Origin: Symbiodinium natans
Taxonomy: Eukaryota; Sar; Dinophyceae; Suessiales; Symbiodiniaceae
Length of the DNA stretch: 64,000 nt
Direction: 5' to 3'
Assembly: GCA_905221605.1 (NCBI GenBank)
Contig: CAJNDS010002158.1
Location: 1-64,000 of the forward strand
Shown: positions 43,901 through 54,943 of the stretch, one piece after another
Layout: each line of letters opens with the position of its first letter
Numbering within the stretch: the first letter of the stretch is position 1
The notes under the pieces: model-generated
Seen by the model: only the letters and a program-made list of their open reading frames with translations
Database searches by the model: none
Told to the model about the DNA's origin: nothing
Made by a program: the position numbers and the translations under genes

Positions 43901-46900
43901 CCTCCCTTCCCGGATGATGCCGAGTCCGCCTGGTCCGCCCTGGTCTGTTGACGTTGCGACTTTTGCCTGGAAGCTGAGAACCATGACGATGACTAGGCTA
44001 GACTAGACTAGACTAACCCAAAGGAAGGTCTGGGGGACTGCGTGCTCCGAAAGAACCCAGAGGATTGGGGCTCTGCAGCTTTAGGTATCGAGGGTGTTTC
44101 CTGCGGCTTCTGACTAGATCTTGCAGCCTTAAGTCGGTGCTCTTTGCAGAGCTGTAGCTGAGCCTTGGGTTCAGGGCAGTTTAAGGATAGGGTTTAGTCT
44201 AGGTTTTCGGGCTTAGGGTTTCAGTCTATGATTAGTCTGCACGGTCTGTCGCTAAGAGTTTCGCTGCTCCTCCTTCTCCCGCTGCCGCCGCTGGCGCTCC
44301 TTGGGGCCCCCCCCCCCACCCCCTGACGACAAACCGTCACCAACCTCCTAGCACAACATGTCGGCGTTTGACGATTCAACCAAACCCAAAGTACGGGACC
44401 CAAAAACAAGTGGTCGCTGTCAGCTCATTGCCTCATAGCGGATTCCACTGTGCCAATGCAGGCTTTGCGCAGCACTTGCATCCCGCACTGCAACCAGCAC
44501 ATCCAGCCGACAAGCGAAGGCAATATCAAGACAATGCCCCTGACACTGCCAGAGGTGAGCATTGCCTTCTTATGTTTCTACATGAATTCTTATCATTGCA
44601 CATGGGTGGTTGTCAAAATTATAATCCCTTTTGGGGTACCCTAAATATTCGGCGCCGTAGTATGAGAGGGATCCAAAAAAGGGATTTTGACAACCACCCA
44701 CATGTTTTCCCAAAAGCAGTCCCCGGGTTCTGGAAATGCTCCTAGGCGCCTAGAAGTACCGGTGCCCTGATTCTAAACCCCAAACCCTAAGCCCGAAACC
44801 CTAAACCCCCTAAAGCCACAAATTCTTTAGCCCTTGCGCCTGCTCCTGCCTCTGGTGCCAGTTGCCAGGCCTACGAGAGAGGGGTGGATGTAGCTAGAAC
44901 GGTCATTGTTGGTGGTGTTTTTTAAGAGTTATGGAGGGATTCTAAAGGGGTTTATTCAAGAGTTTTGAAGGGGTTCTTGGTGGGTTTATCTAAGAGTTAT
45001 GAAGGCGTTGGCAGGACTGGTTGGTAGTTCGTCAGGCTCCTGTCTTACGCCGATCTTCTTGGGCCCGCTGGCTTGAAGCGAATCCAGCCTCTTACTTTAA
45101 TAGGGTTTAGGGTTTAGGGTTTAGGGTTTAGTACGTACTTACAGAGTCGGGGGCAGGTGTAGTTCGGATGGGTCAAGGCCTGGGCCCAGGAATTAACACG
45201 CACATGCTGCACCGGGCCGGATTTGTTTGAACCTTTGAGATTGTTTTGGGGGGGTGGGGGGGGTGGCATGAAGCATGGTCCAACTTTAGACGCTAAACCC
45301 AAACACCCAAACCTGGACTAGAACCTATTACAACCCGGTCTCTTTAACTTCTCTTTCCTCTTGTGCATAGGCCCTAAAACCCTTTACTCCTGAACCTAAA
45401 CCTCTCCCCTCTTTCAAGCACGGACTGACGAGGCAAACCCCTAAACCCTAAACACCTAAGTATGGGTTTCAAAGCCCCCGGTCTAGTCACCCCTGACTGT
45501 GTAAGCATGACGACGACGCCCCAAAAAGACCAGTGGACCCAACTATTTCTATCATGCCTTCAGAGGACCTCACCTTGCTACGGTAGACGAGGTACACCTA
45601 GCCCTGGCGGCTTAGGGTGCAGGATTTAGGGTTTAGATTTTAAGCTACCAATACGATTGTAGAGTAGGGATACTGTGGCTACATAACCCTAGTTTAGGCA
45701 ACTTATAGCCCTAAACCCTAAACTCTAAACCCCAAAGGTACATTGAACCAAGTCCTCTCTGCTCCCCTTGGCTGAGGCTGCCGCGGCGCCGGCTGCTGCG
45801 GCGTCTGCCAAGAGCCCGAGGCGGCCTGCCCGGGGGTGTCTTTGGGGGGGGATTTAGGGTTTGGGGTTTAGGGTTTAGGGTTTAGGGGGTATCTTTGGGG
45901 GGTTTAGGGGCTTGGGGATCTTGCAAATCTCGAGGTTCCGGGATTCTTGGGGGTTGGTGGATTGTTGTGCTTGGGGATTTTAAGGGTTTAAGGTGTCCGG
46001 GGCTTGGGGATTTCTAGGCTGCAGGAGCTTTGTGGGACCTTAGGACTCAAGGGTTTAAGGCTCTGAAAGGTTTGTGTGGGGATTCTGGCTCCGATAAACC
46101 AAGCCACCATCACGGTTGAGGTTCAGAGAGCCGGACTGAGCCTTCCTGCTTTTTTTTGCCAGCCGCCTAGCTGACACTCAGGCCACATTGCAGGGACTCA
46201 TTCCGGAAATGTCCCACTTCCCGACTCGGGCGGTTTATAGTTTAGGGTTCTAGAGGTTTCGGCCCCTGCTTTACACTTTGGGCCTTCGGGGGGTTGCATT
46301 GGCAGGCCTGGGACCTCCAACTGCACTGCCTAAAATGACAGATCTCGATGCCCAAGCCTTGGAAAGTTTGGGCCCCTAAACCGTAAACCCTACACCCTAA
46401 ACCCTAAACCCCAGTACCTAGAGCCCAAGGCTCGAGCCTCAGTCACCTCACAGGGTGCCGGGCTCATGGTTTCAGGCAACGAGCAGCCCAATAGTCCCCC
46501 AAAAGCTGTCTCAAGCCCAAGAGTCCCTCGAATCTCTGTTGAGCCCTGAACTTACTAGGAAATGAGGGAATTCGGTACATTATCTGCCCCAATATATACA
46601 CTTTAAGGGGCTATGTAGGGTATCTCGTTCCCTCATTCCCTACTGAGAACGGGTCATTGAACTCCTCCCAAAAACCCCTACTAGGTCGGCCCTTTAAGAC
46701 CCTCGAACCTTCCTAAATGGGATCCTCTTAAGCCCAAACAAGGGAAAACCAAACATATCGTAACAAGGGCCAACCCAACACCCTAAACCCTAAACCCTAA
46801 ACCCTAAACCCTAAACTCCTCCCAAAAGAGGTCCTGATGGCCTCGGGTCTCGGCCCCTGGCTTGGTGGGTGGCTCTGCCTCGAGATTCAGCGTCAGGCCA

Positions 46901-48242
46901 GATGTGTCGTGGCGTTTGGGGCTTAGGGTTTTAGGGTTCTAGGGTTTAGGGGTTTAGAGTTTAGGGTTTAGGGTTTGGGGTTTAGGGGTTTAAGGTTTAG
47001 GGTTGAGGGTTTAGGGTTTCAGTTCAGGTCGATAGTTCAGGGACGGCTGCTGGCTTTCTGATTTGGGACCTGCCGTCGTCTGCTGACTGAGATGGGCTTG
47101 CCCAGGGCACCGCGCTCATTCCTCAAGTATGAGTCTGAAGCCTTAAGCGATTGCAACTTGCGCCCAAGGTTCATGAAACCGCCGTGAGCCCATGTGATCC
47201 AGAACACGCTAAGCCTCCATTTTTCTCCCTAAACCCTGAACCCCTAAACCCTAAACCCTAAACCCTAAACCCTAAACCCTAAACCCTAAATCCCAACACC
47301 ACCGCCGAGCCGGCGGCGAGCGAGGAAGCCTCCAATCGCCGCGGCCTCGGAGATTGAAAAAAAAAAACAAAGGGCAACACCAGAGCCTTAGTAGGGGATG
47401 GGATTCGGGGGAGACCCTTGGGGATATAGACCCTCTGAATAAGGTCCCTGTTCAAGAGAGCCAGAAGACGGGTTAAGAAGGGTTCCCTTTTAAGGGTCCC
47501 CCTTATCCTACCTAGGGCTTAGGTGCAACGTTTAGGGCTTCTGGTAGTCTCTACAGAATGGGGCACACTCAGGGGCTTCAGGGGTTTTGCGCCACCTCCC
47601 TCATTACGCTTTGCTTTTGCTCGTAAACAGAATGGCACCTGAACCAACAACAAGCTACCTCGCGCAAGGTCTTGTCAGTAAAGCTGGGGACATACCCATG
47701 GCGAGGCAAGTGATGCCTGACAACTCGGACGCTCATGCACTTCGGCACCCACTGAGAAAGGGTCTGTTTCGGATGTCATGCTCCTGCAGGTGTTGACTCA
47801 GAAAGTTACCGGGCCACATACATTACAAAGGCAGCCAGCCAAGGTCTAACTTGAGCAACATTCAGGGACCGGGGCTTAGAAGGTTTCTAGATTTACAATC
47901 AATCGTCTTAGCTCTCAGAACCCTAAGCGTCCCCAAGCCCCAGGGCAAGCCCTAAACACTCAAAGCCCTAGGGTTTAGGGTTTAGGGTTTAGGGTTTAGG
48001 GTTTAGGGCTAGAACTACAATGCACCTCCAGGTCGTGATCAATCATGCTCCGTGAAAGTCACTAGGTAGAATAGGTCCGCAAAATGTTGAACCCTCAATG
48101 TTGAACCGTAACAACCTGAACCCAAACCCTAAACCCCTTCTGACCCCTAAACCCTAAACCCTAAACCCTAAACCTCTTCTGAGACCCTGCTCAGCTGAGT
48201 CCTCCTCAGGGGCGGGGTGGACCTTGGGCTCCTTGCGAGCGC
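40975..48242 (-). CDS. Multi-exon gene with Glu/Gln/Arg/Lys-rich coiled coil
   Basis: At least fifteen small minus-strand exons: 48242-48174, 47345-47293, 46878-46817, 46437-46410, 45825-45731, 45088-45049, 44870-44838, 44299-44264, 43400-43356, 43059-43000, 42570-42526, 42356-42309, 41707-41675, 41465-41406, 41106 to about 40990. Phases agree through the first seven, which are Pro/Ala/Gln-rich (KEPKVHPAPEEDSAEQGL, LDSLQASGPKKIG). The next seven all start in phase 0 with AG|G and encode coiled coil: ERQRRQREKEEQ, EAWQQEWIKNKREQD, DRLEKELKHQEEEQQKRLRK, ERQRKWREQEEHWKKQ, AEDLKREKEKQ, EEEAARRRRQQQQEEQ. Donors include GTTTAGGG, GATTTAGG, GTAAGA, GCAAGG, GCACC and GTCCGC. Start and stop are not placed; the donor of exon 44299 and both ends of exon 41106 are uncertain. 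A structural role is inferred from composition only. Confidence 0.6.
43085..43258 (+). repeat. Diverged satellite, four units of about 45 bp
   Basis: Units share AATGATTATGTTATCGTATTA and AGTATATAGTATCAT. They lie within an intron of the coiled-coil gene. Confidence 0.75.
44600..44704. mobile_element. Inverted-repeat element inside an intron
   Basis: Arms of about 35 bases, CATGGGTGGTTGTCAAAATT and, inverted, TTTTGACAACCACCCACATG, separated by about 30 bases. It lies in the intron between exons 44870-44838 and 44299-44264. No ORF inside. Confidence 0.65.
46555..46642. mobile_element. Inverted-repeat element inside an intron
   Basis: Arms TAGGAAATGAGGGAA and TTCCCTCATTCCCTA are inverted, with inner halves TCTGCCCC and GGGGCTATG. 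About 88 bases, between exons 46878-46817 and 46437-46410. Confidence 0.55.
46915..47025 (+). repeat. Degenerate TTTAGGG array
   Basis: About fifteen units with variants TTTTAGGG, TCTAGGG, TTTAGAG, TTTGGGG and TTGAGGG. On minus it is the CCCTAAA-type tract before exon 46878-46817. Confidence 0.9.
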
Positions 48243-48555
48243 CTCAGTGCTCTTCAGGCCTATTGGGCTTAAGGCCTCTGGGGGTTTAGGGCCTTAGACT
48301 TTTACTTTTACGGCTTCTGGGTCTTGCAGCTTGAGGACTGCTAAGTCCATAACTTAGGGGGAGTTGGACAAGCTTTGGGGTCTAGGGCTGTACGAATCCT
48401 CCTTGCTCACGCGGGTCAACCAGATGAGTTTGAGCTCTCTCGAAGTGTCCCCTCCGCACTCCCAAGAGCTTCGGTTATTCGCCGTAGAATTCGTAAGAGC
48501 ACCCCCCCCCCCCCCCGCCCAAAAACAAAATAAAACAATCAGAACCAAAAACAAA

Positions 48556-48612
<57 letters not shown>

Positions 48613-48764
48613 CATGCATATATATATATATATAAATGAAAAGGACATTGACACCATCACCCTGGAGCCTCTCTTGGGCCCCTGGCCGAGGCCGCCCAAC
48701 CTGAGAGGATGTGTTGCGGGCGCGTGTAAGGCTCCAAAATAGCCCAAAGTATATAGGTGTTGTT

Positions 48765-48845
48765 AATATAGACTTTAGACCCCAATGTAGGTATTATTTA
48801 TAGACTTTAGACCCAGTGTAGGTATTATTTGTGTACTTGGAGCCC
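48765..48845 (+). repeat. Tandem repeat with a relative at 55400-55455
   Basis: Two units of TAGACTTTAGACCC...GTAGGTATTATTT, followed by GTGTACTTGGAGCCCTAG. The same ending occurs at 55412-55456, so this is a dispersed repeat family. Confidence 0.7.
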
Positions 48846-49224
48846 TAGTGGGTGGGCCGAGGCACCCCACAAAGTCCTAAGGCCCCAGAAACGATGCCCT
48901 AAACTTCTAAGCCGTCAAATCCCGGCAACGAAACAGGATGTACAGGCATCCTCTTTGCCCCGAGTTCTCAGCAGGCTGCCGTTAAACCAGATTAAACCAG
49001 TATCAGTGCCCCAGTTGCTGTGACTACACTTGCTCTCGGTTCACAGAAGCCCCCAACCCAACCCAGGTTGGCCTAAACCCTCTAAAACATATTACTGAAT
49101 ATGCGCCTCTTCAACCTAACAAGGGAACATGCGAAAAAAATCCCAAGGGCCTACCCAGCTACCATAGACCTACGCAAGACCTATATGCGCAAACCATGCC
49201 TGAACCTCATCTCTACACCTCAAG

Positions 49225-49345
49225 GTGTTTGCCCTGAACCCTAAACCCTGAACCCTATAAATCCTAAACCCCAAACCCTAAACCCTGAACCCTGTAAATC
49301 CTAAACCCCAAACCCTAAACCCTATAAATCCTAAACCCCAAACAC
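49225..49345 (+). repeat. CCCTAAA higher-order repeat
   Basis: About three copies of a roughly 42-base unit combining CCCTGAA, CCCTRTAAATCCTAAA and CCCCAAA. Amplification of a multi-unit block, not of single 7-mers. Confidence 0.8.
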
Positions 49346-49437
49346 TAGCAAACATTGCCAGGCGGCCCCCAGGATCCCGAATGGGGCGAAGAGGAGCCTT
49401 GAGCAGAAGCTGCTGCCAAGTGGCAGCAGGGGGGCCC

Positions 49438-49628
49438 GGGGTTTTGGGGGGGGGTTTGGGGGGTTTTGGGGTGGGGGGTTTTGTGGGGGTTTTGGGGGGG
49501 GGGGGGGTTTTGGGGGGGTTTGGGGGGGTTTTTTGGGGGGGTTTTGGGGGAGTTTTGGGTGGTTTTGGGGGGGTTTTGCGGGGGTTTGGGGGTTTTGGGG
49601 GGGGGGGTTGGGGTGTTTTGGGGGGTTG
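49438..49628 (+). repeat. G4T4-like G-rich array
   Basis: About 190 bases built from blocks of four to twelve G separated by three or four T, resembling the TTTTGGGG telomere unit of hypotrich ciliates but irregular. It should form G-quadruplexes. Directly at its left edge GTTTTGGG could serve as donor for the island 49364-49437. Confidence 0.85.
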
Positions 49629-49826
49629 GGTATAAACAAGAAAATCGCTCCTTCTCAGGGTTTCGGGATCAGGGGAGGATGGTTTAGGGTTTAGGGTTTA
49701 GGGTTGAGGTTTTCAACATAGGGTCAGGCGGTTCTCAAGTTTATAGCCTCAAGGGCTGGTTTGGGGCTTAGGGCAGCAGGGAGTGGCTTTCAAACACAGG
49801 GGGTCAGGTGGTAGAAGTCTATAAGT

Positions 49827-49965
49827 TGGGATGTTCCCCCTAGTACTAACAGTCCTTGAATAAAGATTCTATTAAAGGGTACGAATCCCTTTTAAGGACT
49901 GTTAGTATAAGGAGAAAGGGTACTAAGCCTTGTTAAGGGCTGTTGGTACAAGGGGGAACATCCCA
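49827..49965. mobile_element. Palindromic element family A, copy 3 (enlarged)
   Basis: TGGGATGTTCCCCCTAGTAC and the inverted end GGTACAAGGGGGAACATCCC delimit 139 bases. A second internal arm (AAGGACTGTTAGTATAAGG) makes this copy longer, as if one arm had been duplicated. Confidence 0.7.
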
Positions 49966-50239
49966 GTCCATCAGCCCCAAGGGCTGGGAATGCTTGCTGG
50001 GAGGCCATCCGATGCCTCACAGGCCGGGATCCACCTTCGGCCTCCAACCCTGTAGCCCTATAACCCTGCAACCCTGTAACCCCCATAACCCCTATAACCC
50101 TATAACCCTGTAGCCCTATAACCCTAAAACCCTAAAACCCCTAGCAGAAGATTGCTGGGGCTGCATCGACGAAAAGACTCTACAACCCTAAACCCTAAAC
50201 CCTAAGCCCTATAAATGTGAAGCGATCCGAATATCCCAG

Positions 50240-53200
50240 AAGTCCTTCGGCCTACTGGCTCGGGCCGCTACCTCCGGTGTCCGTCGTCTCATCAGAGCAT
50301 TGCGAGCTGAAGGTCCTCCACCCATACCCGGCTCTCAAGCAGCACACCGGCCGATGTGCGGGGTAGGGTTTAGGGTTTAGGGTTTCGGGTTTAGGGTGCA
50401 GGGTTCGTCGGCACCCAGCGGCGCACAATCTAGGGCCCAAGTCCTGCCAGAAAACTTGGAGAGGTTGTTCCGGTTTCCAGGTAGGCCACGCTCCTGCCAG
50501 TTCCATGGTCAGAAGTGAACCCAAGTTAAGCCGCTAAAAACTAAACGCTACAGCCTGTGCAAGCCGTAAACCCTAAGCCCTAAACCCTCGACCCTAGACC
50601 CTAGACGCTAGACCCTAAACCCGAAACCCCAAAGCTTGCCCTCCCCTCAAACCCCTAAGCCCCGAAGTCTGCAGAGTCCTCGTCTTCAACCTTCCTTCAG
50701 CGCAAGGCTAGTGAATGCGGATAATCCGAATTTTGGGATGTCCACCCCTTATACTAACAGTCCTTAGTACGGATTGTAGTACACCCCTATTATGATCCCT
50801 ATTAAGGACTGTTAGTATAAGGGGGAACATCCAAAATAATATTTATGAATGCAACAATAGACTAGAATAGGATTTTAAACGGTTTCGGGGTTTAGCGCCT
50901 AACTAGGGTTTATGGGGTTTAGGGTTGGTTTACCAATCGCTCACTGAGTGAGGGGTGCAGAGATTTGGCCTTAAGCAAGGCTGCCGTCCCACGTCAGCGA
51001 GGGCTTGGGAACTGAGTGTGGGTCTGTCGATGTTCCTGTGAGGGGCACGTCTGATCACCCTAAACCCTAAACCCTAAACCCCAAACCGGTATCTGAGCGC
51101 GGCTCTCAAGGCCACCGAAGCCCCAGCTGGTCTTGCCTCACAAGAAGTGCGAGGCGGTGTGGAACGGGGTGCTCTGGAAACTAGCTGCTTTCCAGCTTAG
51201 GGTTTAGGGTTTAGGGTTGTTTAGGGTTTGTTAGGGTTATCCCGCTCCGCGTGTCTTCGCTGTCAGACCCTAAGCCTCCAAAGCACGTCGGCTTCTATTC
51301 CGGGGTTGTCCTGATCATGGGGCCTGATCGAATCCTTTGACCATTACCATTACAACCCCCTCCCCAAAAGCGTGCCTAGTTTGCAGTACAATACTGCTCG
51401 GGCGGTTCTCTAGATTGTGGGCCTTTGGGCCGGTCAGCCAAATCTACCACGGCCCTTCATGTTCTGAAAAAGATCTCCCCATTCACAAGCCCATAACCCC
51501 ACCATCGAAACCAAGCTCGCCCCTAAACCCCTGTCAGGCTGAAATCCTCGAAAACCTCATAAGCACGAACCAGAAACCCAGACTGGGGGTGCCTTAAACT
51601 CTAGGGCCCTTGTATCGTCCTTTTGGTTTGTTTGTTGGCTGGGTTAGGGTCCATTTAGGGTTTCGGGAGTTAGAACCCGCTGGAAAAAAAGGGATCTCTC
51701 GAAAGGGCCCCAACTTAGAAAACATCCCCCGCCACCCTAAACCCTAAACCCTTAACCCTGAACCCTAAACCCATCAACAGGGACCGCGACTCGCAGGGCT
51801 CATCTGCCTTTGGACGTTTCGGGGTTGCGGGGAGTATGGTCGTGCATGGTTTAGGGTTTTGGGTTTAGGGGCTTATGGCTTAATAAGGGCTTGTGGTGAT
51901 GAGCGGCATTTTCTCACAGCGAAACAGGCCCAGTCTTCAGAATCTGCAAAATCTGATCCTGACCATAGTACGTCGGACGTGGGGAAACTCCAATCTGAGA
52001 CAGTGATTTGGGAAAGGGTTTGGGGTTTATGAGAGGGATGCCCAACTCACTGCTTAAAGGGCGAAGTACGTACGCCCTAAACCCTCTCTCACCCAGGCAT
52101 TCGAAACCCCAAACCCTGTCAGTGCAAAGTCCACAGGGCGCCTCATCGGCCGCCTTGCGAAGCAGCAGGCCTCGGCAAGTCGTTTCTATCACGGCCTGGG
52201 GGACTTCCATTGTACGTGATTTTCGTTGGCGGGACTTTTTCCAATGGCTCCCAATGATCAGGGTGTTGAGGAATCTATAAACCCGAAATTTTGTCACATG
52301 GAGGGGGGGTGTGTTCTTTCACCTTTCTGCTTTTGGAAGCCAATAATTGAAGGTCCGACGCCAAGAACACGCGCCCCCGCCCACATCGTTTTTGCCCCAG
52401 CAATTCGTCGATGTCTCTGCCGAACTGGCGACCGAGAAAACCCCTTAAACCCTAAACCCTACACTACACCCCGCCACGTCCTGAGGCACAGGCAACCGGT
52501 ACAATGCAGCCCAGCACGGAGAGGCCGGCCTCTATGGGCGCTTTTCGGGGTTCAGGGGTTCTAGGGTTTCGGGATCTAGGTTTGGAATTTCGGGATTTAG
52601 GTTTCGGATTTTGGGATGTAGGGTGTAGGGACTTAGGGTTTAAGGTTTGGGGATATGGGATTCTATAAGGTCTTGGTTTTAGGGCTTAGGGGATGCGTAG
52701 GGCTTTAGGGTTTTTGTGGCCAGAGGCAGCTGCCAATTGAAGACAGCTCAGCCTGAACAGCTGCGGCCTACGTGTACCCTTCACATATATATACATATAT
52801 ATATATATAACATAGACAATATAGACATATAGCTAGAAATTCGGTTGGGCCATGTGACCCCTCTGACAAAGCCTCAACCTTCCCGACACCCCCCCCCCCT
52901 CAAGGCTGCAACAATCAGCACCGGTGAGATGCCAGGACCTGGGCAAGGTGCCGCGACAGCGCTCGATATTCCAGATGTCAGGTCATGCACGATGTGAGGG
53001 CACATCGCAGAATTCTCCAACTCTCTTCAAAGGCAACCTCATGACGCACAGATACTCTGCAAACCCTTGAATAAACCCCCTTGGTGAGAGCATGTATCGA
53101 TTGCAGCCCATGCGCGGCTGCGCGGGCTGCGTTTGCTCATTTCCGAGGACTCCTTGAAGCTCCGGCCCTGCTCAAGATCAAACTTCCTGCAGTACCTATA

Positions 53201-54570
53201 ATAGCTGTCATGGGTCCATGGCGTGTCTTGAGATGGGGGAGTTCTAGAGCAGCTGCTCTGAGTTTCACAGCACAGGGCCCGGCTCTCACCATACTCCTTC
53301 ACGGGCTCGTCGGCGCGCCATGGGTCCCTGGGCGTATGACACCCGCAACTGACTGCGTAGCTGTGAGGGCATTCGACGAGTTCGAGAACCGAAGCTTGTC
53401 ATATGGGGCCGATGCCCAAACTACAAGCAGGCACAAGCTGTGGGTCATCGGGCCCGGCAAAACTAACATATGGATACAACATAAAAAGTATGTACATAAC
53501 ATATATATATATATATAAACCGAAACAAGCGAACCGAGTCGCCCAGCCCGCGCACGCCATGCCACTGGGGAGCCGGGCCCACCTCCCTCTCCCAAGGCGT
53601 CAATGTGAAGAATCGACCTTTGAGTGGCTCCATTTAGGGTTTCAAGGGTTTAGGGTGTGTAGGGTGTATAGGATTTAGGGTTTCAAGGGTTTAGGGTGTA
53701 TAGGGTGTATCGGATTTAGGGTTTCAAGGGTTTAGGGTGTATAGGGTGTATAGGGTTGGAAAGGGTTTTTAGGGTCTTTTTCGCACCCGCATAGGCGAAC
53801 CGCTCCGCAGGACTCCAACATCGGTAGACTACAACACTCCTGAACGCTGCATGCCCCTTCCGTTGGCAAGTCCAAACCCAAAAGACTAAGACTGACCAAA
53901 AACCCATACCCGCCAAGCCCAAATTCAGGCAACACAGCGACACCTCTCTCAACCGAGCAAATGCAGGCTGGTCACGGGGCAATGCTCGACGGTACCAACT
54001 TCTCGTCACAGAAATAGGGCTGCTCAGGGGTGTGGAGCCCTGAGCCCTGAACCCCTTTTGCAGACACCTTGAAGGCGGGGGTGGGGGGGGGGGGAGTCGC
54101 CTTGGGTGCCATGAGCAACAGGTTCAGCCCCCTAAACCCTGAACCCTAAGCCCTGGAGCTCTTGAGGGTCTGGGTTTTTAGGGTAACCTCCTCTGGGAGT
54201 CCAGCTCTCGGTCCGACGCCGTCAAGTCCACGATCGGGCTTCGCTGCCCTGGAGCCTACGCAGGCGAAAGTGATGCATTGCAGGGCGACCCTGGCCATTT
54301 CATCTTCAGCATGTGTAGAGAGTTCGGACTTGAATCTTCGAGTATGAGTCTGGAAGCCACCCACTTGCAGCGTGCTGATGTAAGTGCCACACATCTCCAC
54401 CGGTGCCTTTTCAAGCTGGTGACTTGGGGGGTGCACTGGGGTGCACAGGTGGGGTCTTCGGGCTGACCTTGCAGTAGACAACGATGCATGTGGCTAACTC
54501 TCCAAATTGTGGTCCACAGGATGGGTTCCTGTTAGAAGACGGACCCTTAGCCATCCCAGCCACCAAGTAA
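50240..54570 (+). CDS. Nine-exon gene with telomere-like intron ends (3' part complete)
   Basis: Exons 50240-50362, 50434-50480, 51111-51194, 51781-51848, 52486-52549, 53597-53638, 53967-54018, 54182-54379 and 54520-54570 (TAA). Together they make 729 nt, one uninterrupted frame of 242 residues in which every junction phase agrees. Acceptors are AG, in eight of nine followed by G. Donors are GTAGGGTTTAGGG, GTAGGC, GCTTAGGG, GTTTAGGG, GTTCAGGGG, GTTTCAAGGG, GCTGCTCAGG and GTAAGT. Typical residues: GVRRLIRALRAEGPPPIPG, LPHKKCEAVWNGVLWKLAAF, FGRFGVAGSMVVHG, NRYNAAQHGEAGLYGRFSG, GHFIFSMCREFGLESSSMSL, and C-terminus DGFLLEDGPLAIPATK. Exon one starts in phase 0 without ATG, so upstream exons are expected. 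I recognise no family. Confidence 0.65.
50733..50836. mobile_element. Palindromic element family A, copy 4
   Basis: The best-preserved copy: TTGGGATGTCCACCCCTTAT at the left and ATAAGGGGGAACATCCAAAA at the right, inner arms ACTAACAGTCCTTAGTA and TTAAGGACTGTTAGTAT. It lies in the intron between exons 50480 and 51111. Confidence 0.75.
51849..52485 (+). other. Intron with telomere-like ends
   Basis: Starts GTTTAGGG directly at the exon. The last CCCTAAACCC units stand at 52446-52460, shortly before CCACGTCCTGAG. Removing it keeps phase (1 plus 2 bases), giving VVHG|TGNRYNA. Confidence 0.6.
53636..53757 (+). repeat. TTTAGGG higher-order repeat
   Basis: Three copies of a roughly 42-base unit, GGATTTAGGGTTTCAAGGG plus TTTAGGGTGTATAGGGTGTA. 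The first copy overlaps the proposed donor GTTTCAAGGG at 53639, so the array is the 5' end of the intron. Confidence 0.85.
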
Positions 54571-54943
54571 AGAGTATTCGCACGTCGGGCTTGAAATTCA
54601 GAGCTTCTCAACCCCAACCCAGCCCGAGCCCAACAACAACCCCCTTAGGCCCCATCTCCGCCAAAGCGAAAGTCCAAGCCTTCTGAGGCATCGCAGAAGG
54701 TATACAGGATCACCAACTTCCTGCTTAAATCTAAGCCCCAGTTCCCAAAATGGGGATTCCCCCCTAAACAACACCTCAAATACGCTAATCCTTGTAATCG
54801 GAACCCGCAGAAAGGCTACCCACATTTTCGGCAACCCCCTATGAACCCTAAACCCCTAAGCCCCAAGCCCTAAGCTCGAGCCCTAAGCCCTAATCCTTAA
54901 GCCCTACGCCCTAAGCCCTAAACACGAACCTTGGTCCTGACAG
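54571..54943. other. Gap between two plus-strand genes
   Basis: CCCTAAG/CCCTAAA units at 54841-54925. A first exon of the following gene should lie here or farther left, but I could not place an ATG. Confidence 0.4.

Larger units (their letters stand above)
48243..50239. other. Repeats between two genes; one unresolved exon island
   Basis: Dinucleotide runs CA/TA at 48557-48636 next to a C-run (48501-48516), a 37-base tandem repeat at 48765-48845, a CCCTAAA higher-order repeat at 49225-49345, a G-rich array at 49438-49628, element A copy 3 at 49827-49965 and CCCTATAA units at 50045-50145. The island 49364-49437 is open on both strands (IPNGAKRSLEQKLLPSGS on plus) and may be an upstream exon of the next gene. 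Confidence 0.5.

Noticed and set aside
49331-49687. Gly/Val/Phe-rich or Pro/Gln-rich ORFs of about 100 codons
   Set aside because: They translate the G4T4-like array; only the short island before it could be coding.
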